A stretch of 64,000 nt of DNA, taken from contig JAGVSM010001698.1 in NCBI GenBank assembly GCA_022494885.1, forward strand, positions 1 through 64,000. The letters run 5' to 3'. The first letter of the stretch is position 1, and the number at the start of each line of letters is the position of its first letter. Below, piece by piece: positions 13,801 through 27,000 of this stretch. The notes under the pieces are model-generated. The model ran no database searches, was not told the origin of the DNA, and saw only the letters and a list, made by a program, of their open reading frames with translations. This DNA is from Micrasema longulum. Taxonomy: Eukaryota; Arthropoda; Insecta; Trichoptera; Brachycentridae. The position numbers and the translations under genes are program-made.

Positions 13801-16800
13801 AAATATTATCGAAACTTAAGCGGACGGCGTCACAACACACTACCGCATTCCTTCCGTGCGCCTTGATAGTAGACCCCGACTATACCTACCAAACTACTTC
13901 ACTTATGGCGGTGCGCGGTAGCCGGTAGCATTGCAGAACCCATTAGAAAATTAAGAATGGAAGAGGAATAAGTCGTATTAGATTGTGAGTCGCCGCTCGC
14001 TTTTAATTGGTAAGGCCCATCGTTCTCAAGAAATCGTTTTAATTTTCAATAATTTATCTAGAGGACACAACAGCGCAGCGCAGAAACCAGACCATGGATG
14101 GGTAAATTAAACACAATTGATAATATTAGCAGACATCGATTTTATGCTACTTACCTACCCACATACCGCATACGGTATACAGGGTGTTCTTTAAACCCTG
14201 TCACATCCGAAACCACGATGATCAGTATGAGCAAGAAGACATATTGGCACATGAAAATATTTTTTTAGAACAAATAAAATTTACAAAAATAAAATATCAA
14301 ATAAAACAACCGGTTGCTTACTAGTGCAGGGGATAAACGAGGAGGGGGGGGGGGAGGAAGTCTGATACACTGTCAACCGCGCGGCCACGCCTCCCTCGCT
14401 TCTTCCCTGCAGAAGTCAGCAACCATTTGTTTTTTTTAATGTTTTTTTTTTTTTAAATTTTCTTTATTCTAAATATATTTGAAATATTCTGATATATCTT
14501 CTTGCCCATACTGATCATCGTAGTTTCGGATGTGACAGGGTTTAAAGAACACCCTGTATAAGGGTATTAGAACCAAACTTAGAAATCTCCACTGAAAACG
14601 GAAAATTAATTATTGATGCCAAAATAAACTACTTATACATAAAAACCTATCTACCTAAATAATAGCGTAATTCAAAACCGTCTCTGAATCTTACAAAAAC
14701 AGATTTCAATTATACTCGATGCCGCAAACTTTCAGCATGCTATATTGTCTGATTAAATCTCACAATTCTTTTTTCAAATTTTTTCGCAAATATCTCAATG
14801 GAGATTTCTAAGTTTGCTTATGTTACCCTCATATGTAGATGATACTCTATAATTATACACTTGAACCTCTTTTTACACGGTTCCGAAATAATACAACACA
14901 ATTTCTTTTAAAAAAATACATATATATTGGTGGTGTAGTGGTTTAGACGCTTGACTCACGCACGGAAGGTTCTGGGTTCGATTCCCGGTGAGAACACAAA
15001 AATTGAATTTGATTTTTCTCAAGCCTGGGTGTTCTGTGCTGTAATTCACCGCTGTAATTGGGTATCTTGGCCTGTTGTGGTGCAAACAAATATAAAAAAA
15101 TAAAATATAATATAATTATTTTATTCGTTTTTTGGAATTCCTTGCATCGCTCTTTCCATTTTTTTAAGGTTCACTTCACAATAAAAAAATAAACCTTTAC
15201 CCACGCACACCCATGACTATTGCCTATGTCTTCATTTTTGTTTTGTTTTATGTAAAATAAAAAAAATATAAATTTACTTAAAAATATTCGATAGGTAAGA
15301 AAAAAAAACTTTTATGTATTCAATCAATTTTATTTTTATACCTAATATATGTATATACCGGAGTTGAACGGGGTGGATAAGCTTTAATTGTAATTTGTGA
15401 AAGTTTGAAAGAAATAACACCTAGTATTTGTCGATTTGTAAGTTTATTTACGAAATAAACAATTCATCTAAATGTATAATTATTATAAAAAAATAGTGTT
15501 AAAAAGGGGAAATTTTCCGTTCTGCCCCACTCCCCAGGGCACAATAGGGTACTAACCCCAATAATACCAAAAAGTATTCTTTATTTGATGTGTCATTGCA
15601 CGTGGAAAAATAAACTAAATAAAACATTGAGCATTTTTCGTGCATACCGATTGGACGTCGCGTTGCCACGTATCTCATTTCTCCACTTACGACTGCATTA
15701 ACAGCTTGGTTCTTAAAATTTTTAGATCGGGTCTGCCGGCTGGTTTTTCTTATTTTTATATATTTGTTCACATCATCAGCGGTTGAAAAAGTAACGGTAG
15801 AGGTATAAAAGCGTAACAAACAGTCGTATTTATAATATTTGTTAGAATTAACATACATACAAAAATTATCAGGGGCGGAACGGGGTACCACCCTATTGTG
15901 CTCCACCCATTTTGCCCCAAGAGCAGCGTTATTTAAAATACTAGAATTATGGCCGTTATAATATTGGCCTTTTATTTTTAGTTAGTCGAAAGAATGTGGA
16001 AATAAACAAGTAATGTAAATTTTCGAATAAAATACTGTATAGTAATTTATTTTGGTGTAGCAGGGCAAACATTACGAGATTTTTCTCCGGCGTTCGATGA
16101 ATTCTAAATTAATTACACTTTGACACTGACATGTGGCTAAGCGCACTCTGACACTGACCAATGGCCTATGAGCCATATGCCCATTTCACATGTATCGCGC
16201 TAATCCATCCGGCCCGGTAAAATAAGGGCAATATGTATACAAATATTTTTTTTTTTCATATTTATTAATTGGCAGGTTAACGCACGAACCAATACAACAT
16301 GAGGCCGATTATTCTTCACTTGATTTCCTTTAGCAAAATATAGAGTATAAACTAAAGAAATAAAAATAAAAAAAACATAATAAATAAGTATACACCCACC
16401 CTAATTTTGCCGGGCCGGGTAGCACGATACATAATATATATAAGATAAATCCACCCGATTTTATTTTAACGTGTCGCGGTAGGGTAAATTTTTCCTGTGG
16501 TGTGAAAATGGCCATATTGTTTAATATAGAGCTATAGCTGGTTTTGTCGGAAATAGTTGCTTTGAAGGAACGTTGTAAAAATATCAACTGATCTATAATT
16601 GAAGTTATGAAAGAAAAAAATACTCAAAGGAGTGAGTAAACGATAAACCATGTGGAGTGAGTACACAAATTTCTAAGTGAACCGAGTTGCGGTTCTGTGG
16701 TAGTATCGCTGACTCACGGATCAGAAGTTCGACGTTCAAACCTCGTTCTGCCGCAACTGTATTTCTATTTTCTGGGACAGTTATTTTACGACTAGCTGAA

Positions 16801-18006
16801 TGTGACCGCACAATAATTGCAATGTTTGAGTAAATAAGAAAACGAATGTTTTGATGTTTTTTTTTATAAAAGAAGAAATAAAATAACAAGGGTTCTTGAA
16901 GCTTTTAGCGTGTGTGAAATAGCACATCCCTAATTTCGATTTATTTTTATCCTTGATTCGTACGCTATTATTTACATACTATTTGAGTACCAAGGTAGAG
17001 TCCTCGCCGCGGGTGCTATTCTGAACCGCTCTCGTGGCACGAGAAAACAGTCTTTCTCGTGTATTTTGTATGTAAATACGCGAGAAAATCGGCCGCGAGA
17101 GCGTTTGGAATACCACCCCAGATAAGAATGCTTAAGCCAACACATATTTCACACTGCGGTCATTATGCGAGCGTAGGTATTCTTATCTGGAGAGGACTTT
17201 GATGCATTTATTTTTAGCAGTTTCGTGGACTAAACCAAAATTATATTTTGACGTTTTTGTACATAGAATCCCAGCAGAATTCATAATAGGTATCGTGTAT
17301 TTACTTTTATACTCCTTAGAGGGTGAAATCTAGTCGCTTTTCGACAAATATTTGGACAAACAAAATATTGTTATAAAACCAACTGGTTTTGAAAATTGGA
17401 AAATTGTTTTCAGGAGTTGCCTAGTGTGTGAAATAATTTAATCAGATGAATCTCTTCACAACAATAAAGGTTTCAGCTCTTTGACTTCAGTAATTAGTTG
17501 AAATAATTTAAGTTATAATGTTCAACATAGACAAAGTGGTGAATGACGCTCGGTATGAAAAGTAGTTACTTAAACTTAGTCAGTGAACGGTAATGGTTAC
17601 ACACATAAATAGAGTCAAATACCCACAACCATAATACAAGATACCTCTTCCAATAGGGATATGATACTAAGTGAAGGGGTCAACACTGTTCTGGCATCGA
17701 GACAACACTATTACGTTGGCAAAAAGATCCATAACTTTTTGCCAGAATCACGGAAAAGCGGGCGTGTTATCAAGTTGCGGAAGGTGTTGACCTCGCTCTT
17801 TCATGACATTGGTCGTAGAGAGTCAGAAAGGTTGATGCTTGCCGCGGATTAGAGATTCTTACTGGACGTTGAAAATAAAATACGAAAACAAATAATACTA
17901 ACTTTAAAAAAATATACAAGTGGCAATCATGAAGTTTTGCATTATATTAAATAAATTGTCTATGTTTTATGTATGTGTATGCGCATGGGTGTATAAACAT
18001 GTATGC

Positions 18007-18052
<46 letters not shown>

Positions 18053-21000
18053 GTATATATATGTATGTGTATATGTATATTTATATATGCGTATGTGTGT
18101 ATGTATTTGTATCAAAATGTGTTTACTAGTAAGTTTGTATTTTATTATTCTGTGCTTTCTATTAACTTGTAAACTATTATCATGTATTAAAATATAATTG
18201 CCAAGCTTGGAACGGGGTATGTACCCTTGTTGTTGTTGTTGTAAACGTATAAATAAATAATTAAAAATTTAAAAAAACCAACTAATGACAGGTAAATGTA
18301 AATGTCTAGACTTCAATATTTCCTTCTCTAAAATATTCTCCATCTCTGTTGTAATGTTAATAGTAAGTTAGCACTTACTACCAAGCTTTAATTATACATG
18401 TAAAATCGAATGCGAAACGCAGATTAATCAGGCAACCTATTGCAAATTTTAAAACAAACTTGTTATTTTTGCTAAGGTACCTAAATGTTACTTGATAGGT
18501 ACCTACACTCACAATAATAATTTATTGGTAGAGAATTATTATTGGCTGAATGATGTCATATAATTATTTCAATAGATAAATAAAGTGAAAGCATCTCGGG
18601 TTGAATTCGAAGATTTCGTTTTATAATTAACCAGAGGATACTATTTTCAGTTCACTATAGAGTCGAAATAGCTCTGTCTCGTGTCAGTCCGTATAACGTT
18701 ACAGTTCCCACACTACACACTACCCACTACACACTACAAGTATTCACTACAACAGTAGGTAATTCACCTGACAACTTTCAGAATTCAGGATACCATTTCA
18801 AAAATATACATTTATTCACACAAATACATTTATTACATAAAAAATAATAACGTATCCCTAACTCTACGAGGCCAAGAGCCCTGTGTTGATTTGGGATACA
18901 ACATAATAGAAAGTGGAAGCATGCATATTATTAAACAATATTACCTACTTACGATATTTAAGCGCGAAACAGTTTTACTTATCTATTAATTCCATGTAGT
19001 CAATTAATATGTATTCTTGTCCAGGCGGATGAATAATACAGTTATGTGTGTGAAATAGAACCAGAACCTTGGACGAGTGGTTTCGACCAGTCGAACGATG
19101 AATGTTCTCGGGTAAAAATCCTGACAGGAGGTAAAAATCCTGAGTAAAAATATCGAGTATAAATAAGTTCACATCGTTGCGTAGTGGTTGATTCTGGAAA
19201 TCGATTCATAAATAAATATTCATTTTAAAGGTTCCTGCAATATTTCACTATCCCTGGAGCAATTTACCTACACGTTAACTTCATGTAACAGATGGTTTTT
19301 AATACGCTGCATTATTGGCGTACCCATGCAGTGTCATGTGGACCACTGGGTGCATGAAAGTAAATGAAAGAAATTGTTTTTTATTTTACACATTAAATGC
19401 ATAGAGGGCTTTTACAATAAATGGTTTTTTACTTTTTCAATTTGATGTACTAATGTGATTTAGTATGCATATTTATTTTTTTCTGTTGCTTGAGTGCATG
19501 TTGTATGGGACAAATTCTTCTAATGTTTCCTATATGTATTTGGGTTTTGCGTCGTCGTTGTTAAATTTTTTTGTATTACTACGTTCTTCTTTGTTTTCCG
19601 AAGCAAAATCTGGTGCATGCGGCCGCGTTCACAATTTGGAACTAACACTGTATTCCTTCACTGTCATAGTGAGAAATTAGAAAAAAGTTATTGTACTGAC
19701 CATGTGTATTTGATTGATCACAAATTGACAATGTTGCAGTAAGGGGTACAACGAAAGCTTTTCAAGTTTATTTTTTTGTTATTTCCGCTGTTTGATTGTA
19801 AAGAAATATTAAATTTTTGCTTTATTCGTTTTTAAAAACTGATAGTGAATATACAAAACTGAAGAAAGACGCAAATCTTTATGAACAGTTTCGGGAAAGA
19901 GGTGGGTGCTTTCATTGTAAAGGGTTTTTCACAAAATAAATAAAAAAGATGCAATAAAAAAGATGCACTAAAAAAATATAGGTGGCAGTTATGCCTCTTA
20001 CAGAGTAAAGGTTATAGTATGGGTATAAACGTAATCAATAAAAAAAGATAAGTTTTAAAAAAATACTGATAAGTTAAGTAAAAATAAAGATAAGTTTTAA
20101 ATATGCGATTCGATTCACAAACATAGCACATATACAATGTTTATGCATATAAACAGAAAACATAAACATATTTATTTTTTAAATAAAAACATAAAAAACT
20201 ACATTGACCAATATGATGATTAAGAACCCAGTAGAGGAGTGGCTAATTTTAACATTATTTTTGCTGAATACAATTTTTTTTGTACTTGACATAATTTTAA
20301 ATGTAATTTTTAAGCTGTTAATTTTAATTTGCCTAATATTTATAGAACTGTATAATACTTTAATTTTAGACATCAGAAATGATATTTTTGCAACTTTGCG
20401 GTACCTAGGTATATTTTTTTATATACGCAATATAATTGGATACAGTTTGTTAAGAAAACGTGCATACTTTTATTAATGCCAATTTATCTGAAATTCTAAA
20501 TACATTCATACTGTTATTCGGATGTCTATTTTCACTTCTCTCCTCAAGATAAACAATACGAAAAACCGAATGTCCCAATGCATCTAAACTTGTTATCATC
20601 ACACAGATTCCATCTAAAACTGAGCTTAAATTGACAGGGGAGTAGCATTCGAATCAAAAACACTCGTCCTGGATTCTGGTTCTATTTTACTGACAGAATT
20701 GTAATCTTCATTCGCCTGGGCCCAAAATTTAAAATATGATTAACTCGTGTGATTTGTTTAGCATAAAATAAACCATTGAATTTTATATCAATAAGCCATA
20801 ATTTATTTTTCCGACTTTGAGCCTTTTCTTGGAATTTTATATACATGCTTTAGCTGTTTTTAGTTATACTATGAGTAATATTTAGTTATATATAGTTATT
20901 GCAACGTTTTTGTTATCGCTATTTAAAAAAAACAATACAACACTGTTGTTTTTTTATTGTACAACACTGTCTTAATTTGTTTTTTTAATTATAGGTATTA

Positions 21001-24000
21001 CTTTTGTTTTGTAAAACCAATCGAGCGTATGCGTGCATAATAATATGCTAATAAATAAATAAAAATAATATATTCACATTAACCTATTACAGGGACGAAA
21101 TTTGTGGTTTTACGTATAAATAAAAATGGCATTAAACTTTGTTTTAAACCTCTATTTATTTATTCAAAGTTTTATTGTTATTTTTAGTAAAACATATTTT
21201 GTTCTTAGGTGTCGTTGAGGCTTAATAATATTTGACCAAAGGGCAGTAATTAAAAATGGCCAATAGTTATCACGCAGTGGCTAGTGGTCCGCACGTGTAC
21301 AATACCTATAGATGTCCAGTCTCCGGTAATGAATTTACCTAAAGTCTGTTCATTATTACAAGAATTTCCAAATAAACAAACCAGCCGCGTGATATCTGAC
21401 GGATAATAGCCTATGTCACATCTAAAGGCTATTATGTATAATAAATAGGCTATTATCGTGGATTAAAATCATAATGGATTAATATTTATTAGATTCGTTT
21501 GTACCTTTAAAAAAAAATTATTAATATTTATATTTTTCGTTTATTTAAAGAAGCTGAAACCTTTACTTCACAAAAGTCGACAGATGGAAGAGTTGAGGAA
21601 ATGTGGATGTTTAAACATCGGCAGAATGGTGAATGTTACACAGTGTGTAAAGTGGCCACTTAAAACACCCAATGACAGGTCATACGCCCTGTAAATGCCT
21701 AGACTTCCATATTTCCTTCTCAAAAATGCTTTCGCTTTTTGTTGGAACAAATTTAGATCGGAATAACTCCCCAGGGAGGAAATCCAGCCTGTCTGCAAAC
21801 ATTTACACATACACAAAATATTGTTCTTATAATTTACTCACATATTTAAATTTTGGTGACCATTTTCAACGAGTTCTAACTCACTCAAAATCAAGTTGCG
21901 GTAGAGTAGGGTTCGATCCTCGGACCTCTGATTCGTGAGTCCGCAACACTGGCCACGGGACCAAAACCCGATTCAAATAATATAGTAAAAGTTAACAAAA
22001 GAGATTTTAATGATAATTTATAAATATCATTATTTCAATTAAGCAAGTACTTTCTGGTAAAAAATCTGCAAAAGGAATCGACTGAAGATTAGTCGGTCTC
22101 ATGGTGTACTGGTCATTGCGTTTGCCATGCCTTAAACAAATAAATAATTGTGAAACACTAAATTTCGATACGCCGTTTTGTATTTTCTCATGCCGTGTAG
22201 TTTTTTTCCGTGGTGTGAAATGGGCCAATCATACGATATCACGCAGTGGGCTCGTGATTTGCACGTGCACAGCGCCAGCAGCGGTCCAGTCTCCGTGAAT
22301 GTACGGTAACTTGTGTAAAGGTATTATTAATTATTATAGGTACCTTCTTACTATTAGTTTACCATTACATACGACATCGAAGTCAATGAAAAGTAGGTAC
22401 ATAGTAACTGTAAATCGGAACTAACTTATCAATTAACAGGGCTGTCTTTTGCCAAAGATTAACTTCACTTTTGAGGTTTCAGTGTCGAACAAATCTACCC
22501 TGAACCAGAAGTAATAGCTACCAACTATCAGTTACCAGACACGGGTGCATTGAACCTGACTCACACACACTACATTAATTTAACTTACACATATAACTTT
22601 TAAGCTACATAAAACTTATCAAAAGGTATTTCACGGTACTTAACTACTGTAGTTCCTGTGGTTATATTTTCAAATGGAATGATGCAGCTTCCGGATTGAA
22701 TTCGTTCAAGTATCAGAAATAAAATATACCAAGTCTATTATTATAATAAAAATATACTTTGAATTAGGTCGAGATGAAAATATTTGAACAGGGAATGTGT
22801 GATTTAAAGGAGGTATATGTGCCTACCTAATATTTTATGGTGGAAAAGGCTAAATTTTCTTATGCAGACATATGTACAGAGATGGCATCTCATCAGTAGC
22901 AACATTTCTTTGACTGTATTCTGATTTCCGATAAAACGTCTGCTCTCGCTTCAAACTTTTTGTGTGAAAACGCGCCATTAGATTTTTTTTATATGGTTTT
23001 TGCGCGAAATTACCGCAATAATCCTGAAATTACGCACAGCATTATTTTTCACGTTACCAATTAATAGTCATTAGGTAATGACTTATATTTTCATACAAGA
23101 TATAAATTAAAATATTCGGTACACTTCTACTTATTTATTTGACCAATTAAAGCTTTCACCCTCTAACAGCATCTTCAGACTATTTTGCCAGGGTGAAAGC
23201 TCTAATTAGTCAAATAAACAAGTGGAAGTGTATAAAGTATTTTAATTTATAACTAATATGAAAATTATTACCTTATTACAATGGGATTCAATCATCAATA
23301 AAATAACGTAAATCGAATTACTTTTTTATTTATTTATTTTTTGTACATAATGTTAAATGTACATTAGCGGGCATATTGCCAAATGGCAATTTATTCCAAC
23401 CAACCAACAAAAGAAATATAAAAATATAAATAAATGTATTTGTGTATAAATTATCTTAAATTAATATTATTACTCAATGGGGAAAAAAAGAGAAAACAGG
23501 AAAGAAGTAGAGATTAAGGAAGAGAAAGGAGATGTTTCTAGCATTACCAGCAGTCAGTTTCAATATAAATAATATAGGCACATGACTGACGTTCCTATTG
23601 TTATGCTTGTTAGAAGAACGTCGTTATATTTTTCATGTTTCTAAAATGAGTTTCTGAGGTTTTTGAAGATTGTCCTGAAAATGCCTATTAGTAAACAGCC
23701 TAAAGTAAACACTCGTAAGGTACCCATATACCCTGTACGGCCTATAGGTGCCCATTTAACTATATACATACATATTTTTTAGTTTAATGACCTACCACTG
23801 ATTTATTTTCTACAAATAATAATAAATATTGTATAATACGCACGCAATGTATTTCATCGTACTTATATTGAATGTCATAAAATACATAACTCAAATTCAG
23901 GAACAATTTTTATGTTATATCTTGATTTTTTTAGTTTGTGTCAGCCAAAGGAGAGTGAGTTGCAATATTGGACATAATATTTTGATCGGTCGCCAGAAAA

Positions 24001-27000
24001 GCCAATTACGATAAGTAATACGGTTTTAAAAATATCAGATTACACGGAACAGGAAATAGGCAGTGGGTGTCGTGGGTGATATGTCAGCGAGACGCGTGTG
24101 CGTGTGTGCGTGCGCTGCGCTAGTCTGTGGTGGTGGACCACGCTAACATTTATATTATTAAAAATATGTCGTATCTATAATTTGCGTTTTTATTTCGTTT
24201 CCTGTTTTTAAATCCTGTATTTTTTATTTCTAAATATTTTTTGAAATTTGAATTTCCCAGTTAAAAGGTTTTTAAGGCGATATTTGCGCCACTGCGAACG
24301 GACGCTAATACGTATCTGTCAAAATTATGTTACAGTACCGTTGTTCTAAATGTCGTATCTGTACTCTTTCTATATAATCTGTGGGTGCGGGTGATACTGA
24401 CTGAAGGATGTGTAGATATTATGATGACATGTTCAACATATTTATTTTCCTATGGTTTCAGAGAGCTAGAGTTAATAGGGAGTTGCAAACAAACATCCAA
24501 GTCCGAAAGGTGTCCTACATATGTCCTATATATTCATCATCATTCATGGGCGGGTCCGATGTCTTGCAGGGTACCCGCTGGCACAGCGCGGGTTTAAACT
24601 GTGTAACTCTGTTATAAGCTTAGACTATACCCTGTCTGCGTAATCTATAAGTGTGAAAGCACTACAATTAATAATATGAATCATTCCCTTTCCGCACCTA
24701 ATGGTGCATAGGGAACTGCATTGGTACACCAATCTCAACGTATCTTAATCATTTTTGTTACATGAAGGAAAGATCAGTCTTACGCTTCAGGTATCAGTCT
24801 AGGGACTATGAAATATAATAGTGTAAAAACACCCTTTTAAATAATATTTCATATCAACCATGTCGGGAATCGAACCTGAGACCTCTTGCATGGTAAGCAA
24901 ATGCGTTGACCATTACACCACGAGGCCGACAAATATATATATATATTATATCTTCAGAAGATTGGGTTGGAATAGTTATAATTTGATTGATTAATGTATT
25001 TTGTTTTGTATAATTTCTTTAAAATATATATGTATTTCAAGTAATTGATAATGTGTAAATTACGAGTATATTCATATTTCATACTCGATTTTTTTTTTAA
25101 TATTTTTATTTTTAAGCACTCTTTATACCACATATATGTAAATGGCAGAAATGCCGTATGTAAATAAATAAATATACCGATGAAGATAGCGTTTGTAATC
25201 GCGGCCCAGAGATATTCATACGCGCACGTTGTATTAGGTGACAATATGTGGATAGAATTCATTCCTACTTTCTTCACTCCGGAAACTGACACCTACTGTG
25301 TTATTTCAATTGACTTCGATGCGTTTAATGTGAGGTGACAGGGAGAGTAATTATGCGGCTTTCTGGAGAACTGATCTTGTAACGGAAGATATTACGAAGA
25401 CACAATATTAACTCGAAGGCTTACATTATTTTTTCTTAGCTTTTTATCTCAGGCTTTTTTGGGCTTTTGCCTTATATTCTATGAACAACTTTATTATCTC
25501 TATTTTGAATAATATTATTTTCTACATAGAAATTTTACACGTCTCAGGGAGTTTTTTGTTACAAGATTCTCTCACTTTTTTAACATATTATTCTAAAGAT
25601 ATTATGCATAGAATTATTAATAGTCCATATTTATAGAATCATATTTGAATACATCGGACTGTGTTGAACACAAATGTAAGGTAAAAAAAGCAATCTGTTA
25701 ATTTTTGTAAAATTTTATTGTGCACGCGGAAATATTGATGACACAACAGAGTAGATAAGTAAAGGGTCATTTAATAAGAGTAATTGAATTAATGAACTTT
25801 AAACTTAAAATATAAAACAAATTTTATTTTATAAAAAACGGATATTTTTATATCATGTTAAATAAGTAGATGAGCAAATATTTGATGTTTTAAAGATAAT
25901 GTCGGTCAAATGTGCACGATAGAGTTGTTTAACCCGAGAACCAATTTGCATTAGTTCTCTCATTAGATGAGCAAAGTAGGGTAAAAAAATTTACTACCCT
26001 AGCAACACTAACGAAATTTTCATTTTGTTTCTTCGACAATCTGATAGATGGAAAAATAATTCAATTTTTAAGTAATGCATTTGTTACATACACATTCATT
26101 TGCTAATTACCCATGAAATGTGATTGAATCCTGTTTCTTTAAGATCCTAGCAGTATTTCTAAACTTTAAAAGGACACAACACGGCATAGTTGAATTCAAA
26201 TCAGGAGTTGCGTACTGAGCTACGTCAGCAAAGAAACTAATGGGTCAAAACGTAAACCTACTCATTTATGAATAGTTTACTCGCCTTCTGTTTGATGTGC
26301 GTATGCGGTTTCTGGACTATTCTTAATTCTATGATATGATGCATACCAACGTGTTATTTTTATTATACATACCTAATTTTATTGTCTTTTTATTTTTATT
26401 ATTTCTATACGAATGAATTAAGATACTTTATTTTTTTATGTACACATATATAGATAGAAACAATTGAGTTTAATTGAATTACTATTTGTTTTCTTCAAAT
26501 AGCTATTACAACGTGCTTACATAGTATTATTACTTTGGTGGCTCTAAATAATTAAGAAAGTACTCTTACTGAACAACACTGATATTCATTTTCAGATTAT
26601 ACAATCCATCATACTGTTAATATTTCTACATAAGTATCATAAATTCAAAGAAAATTTAAATGATGAAGCCTGTCTGAACAATTGTGCTCCATTGGAAGAC
26701 CTGTCCAATGGAGTACAATTGTTCAGAACTCTTTATACATCTGTCGTCGAGTGGTTATAGATATTTAAAAAAAGATATGCTAGATTTGTTTCCTTATATC
26801 CCACCTATTTACCACTGTTTTTATAAACATCTCCCCACACAAAGCCACACTCGACAGTCAGAACAAAGTTGCTATATTTTAATTTTTTTTATGTGCTTCA
26901 TTTTCGTTGGGAAAATTTTCATAATAATAGAGAATCATGTCCATTTTATTTTATTTTATTTGTACTTTTGATATTAATAAAGCCTTTGTGTAACTTATTT

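Noticed and set aside
14930..15010. A tRNA gene
   Set aside because: A and B boxes are present but the acceptor stem does not close and the same unit with a shared body occurs at 62755, so it is a SINE.
15499..15906. A 135-codon minus frame
   Set aside because: It spans both inverted ends of a MITE-like repeat and has no recognisable domain.
17920..18197. Three overlapping plus frames of 64-69 codons
   Set aside because: They are translations of the (TA)n/(TATG)n microsatellite, dominated by Tyr, Ile, Val and Cys.
20204..20476. A 90-codon plus frame rich in Ile, Leu and Phe, looking like a membrane protein
   Set aside because: T-rich intronic sequence always yields hydrophobic frames; the opposite strand is open too, there is no family resemblance, and the frame lies in an intron full of repeats.
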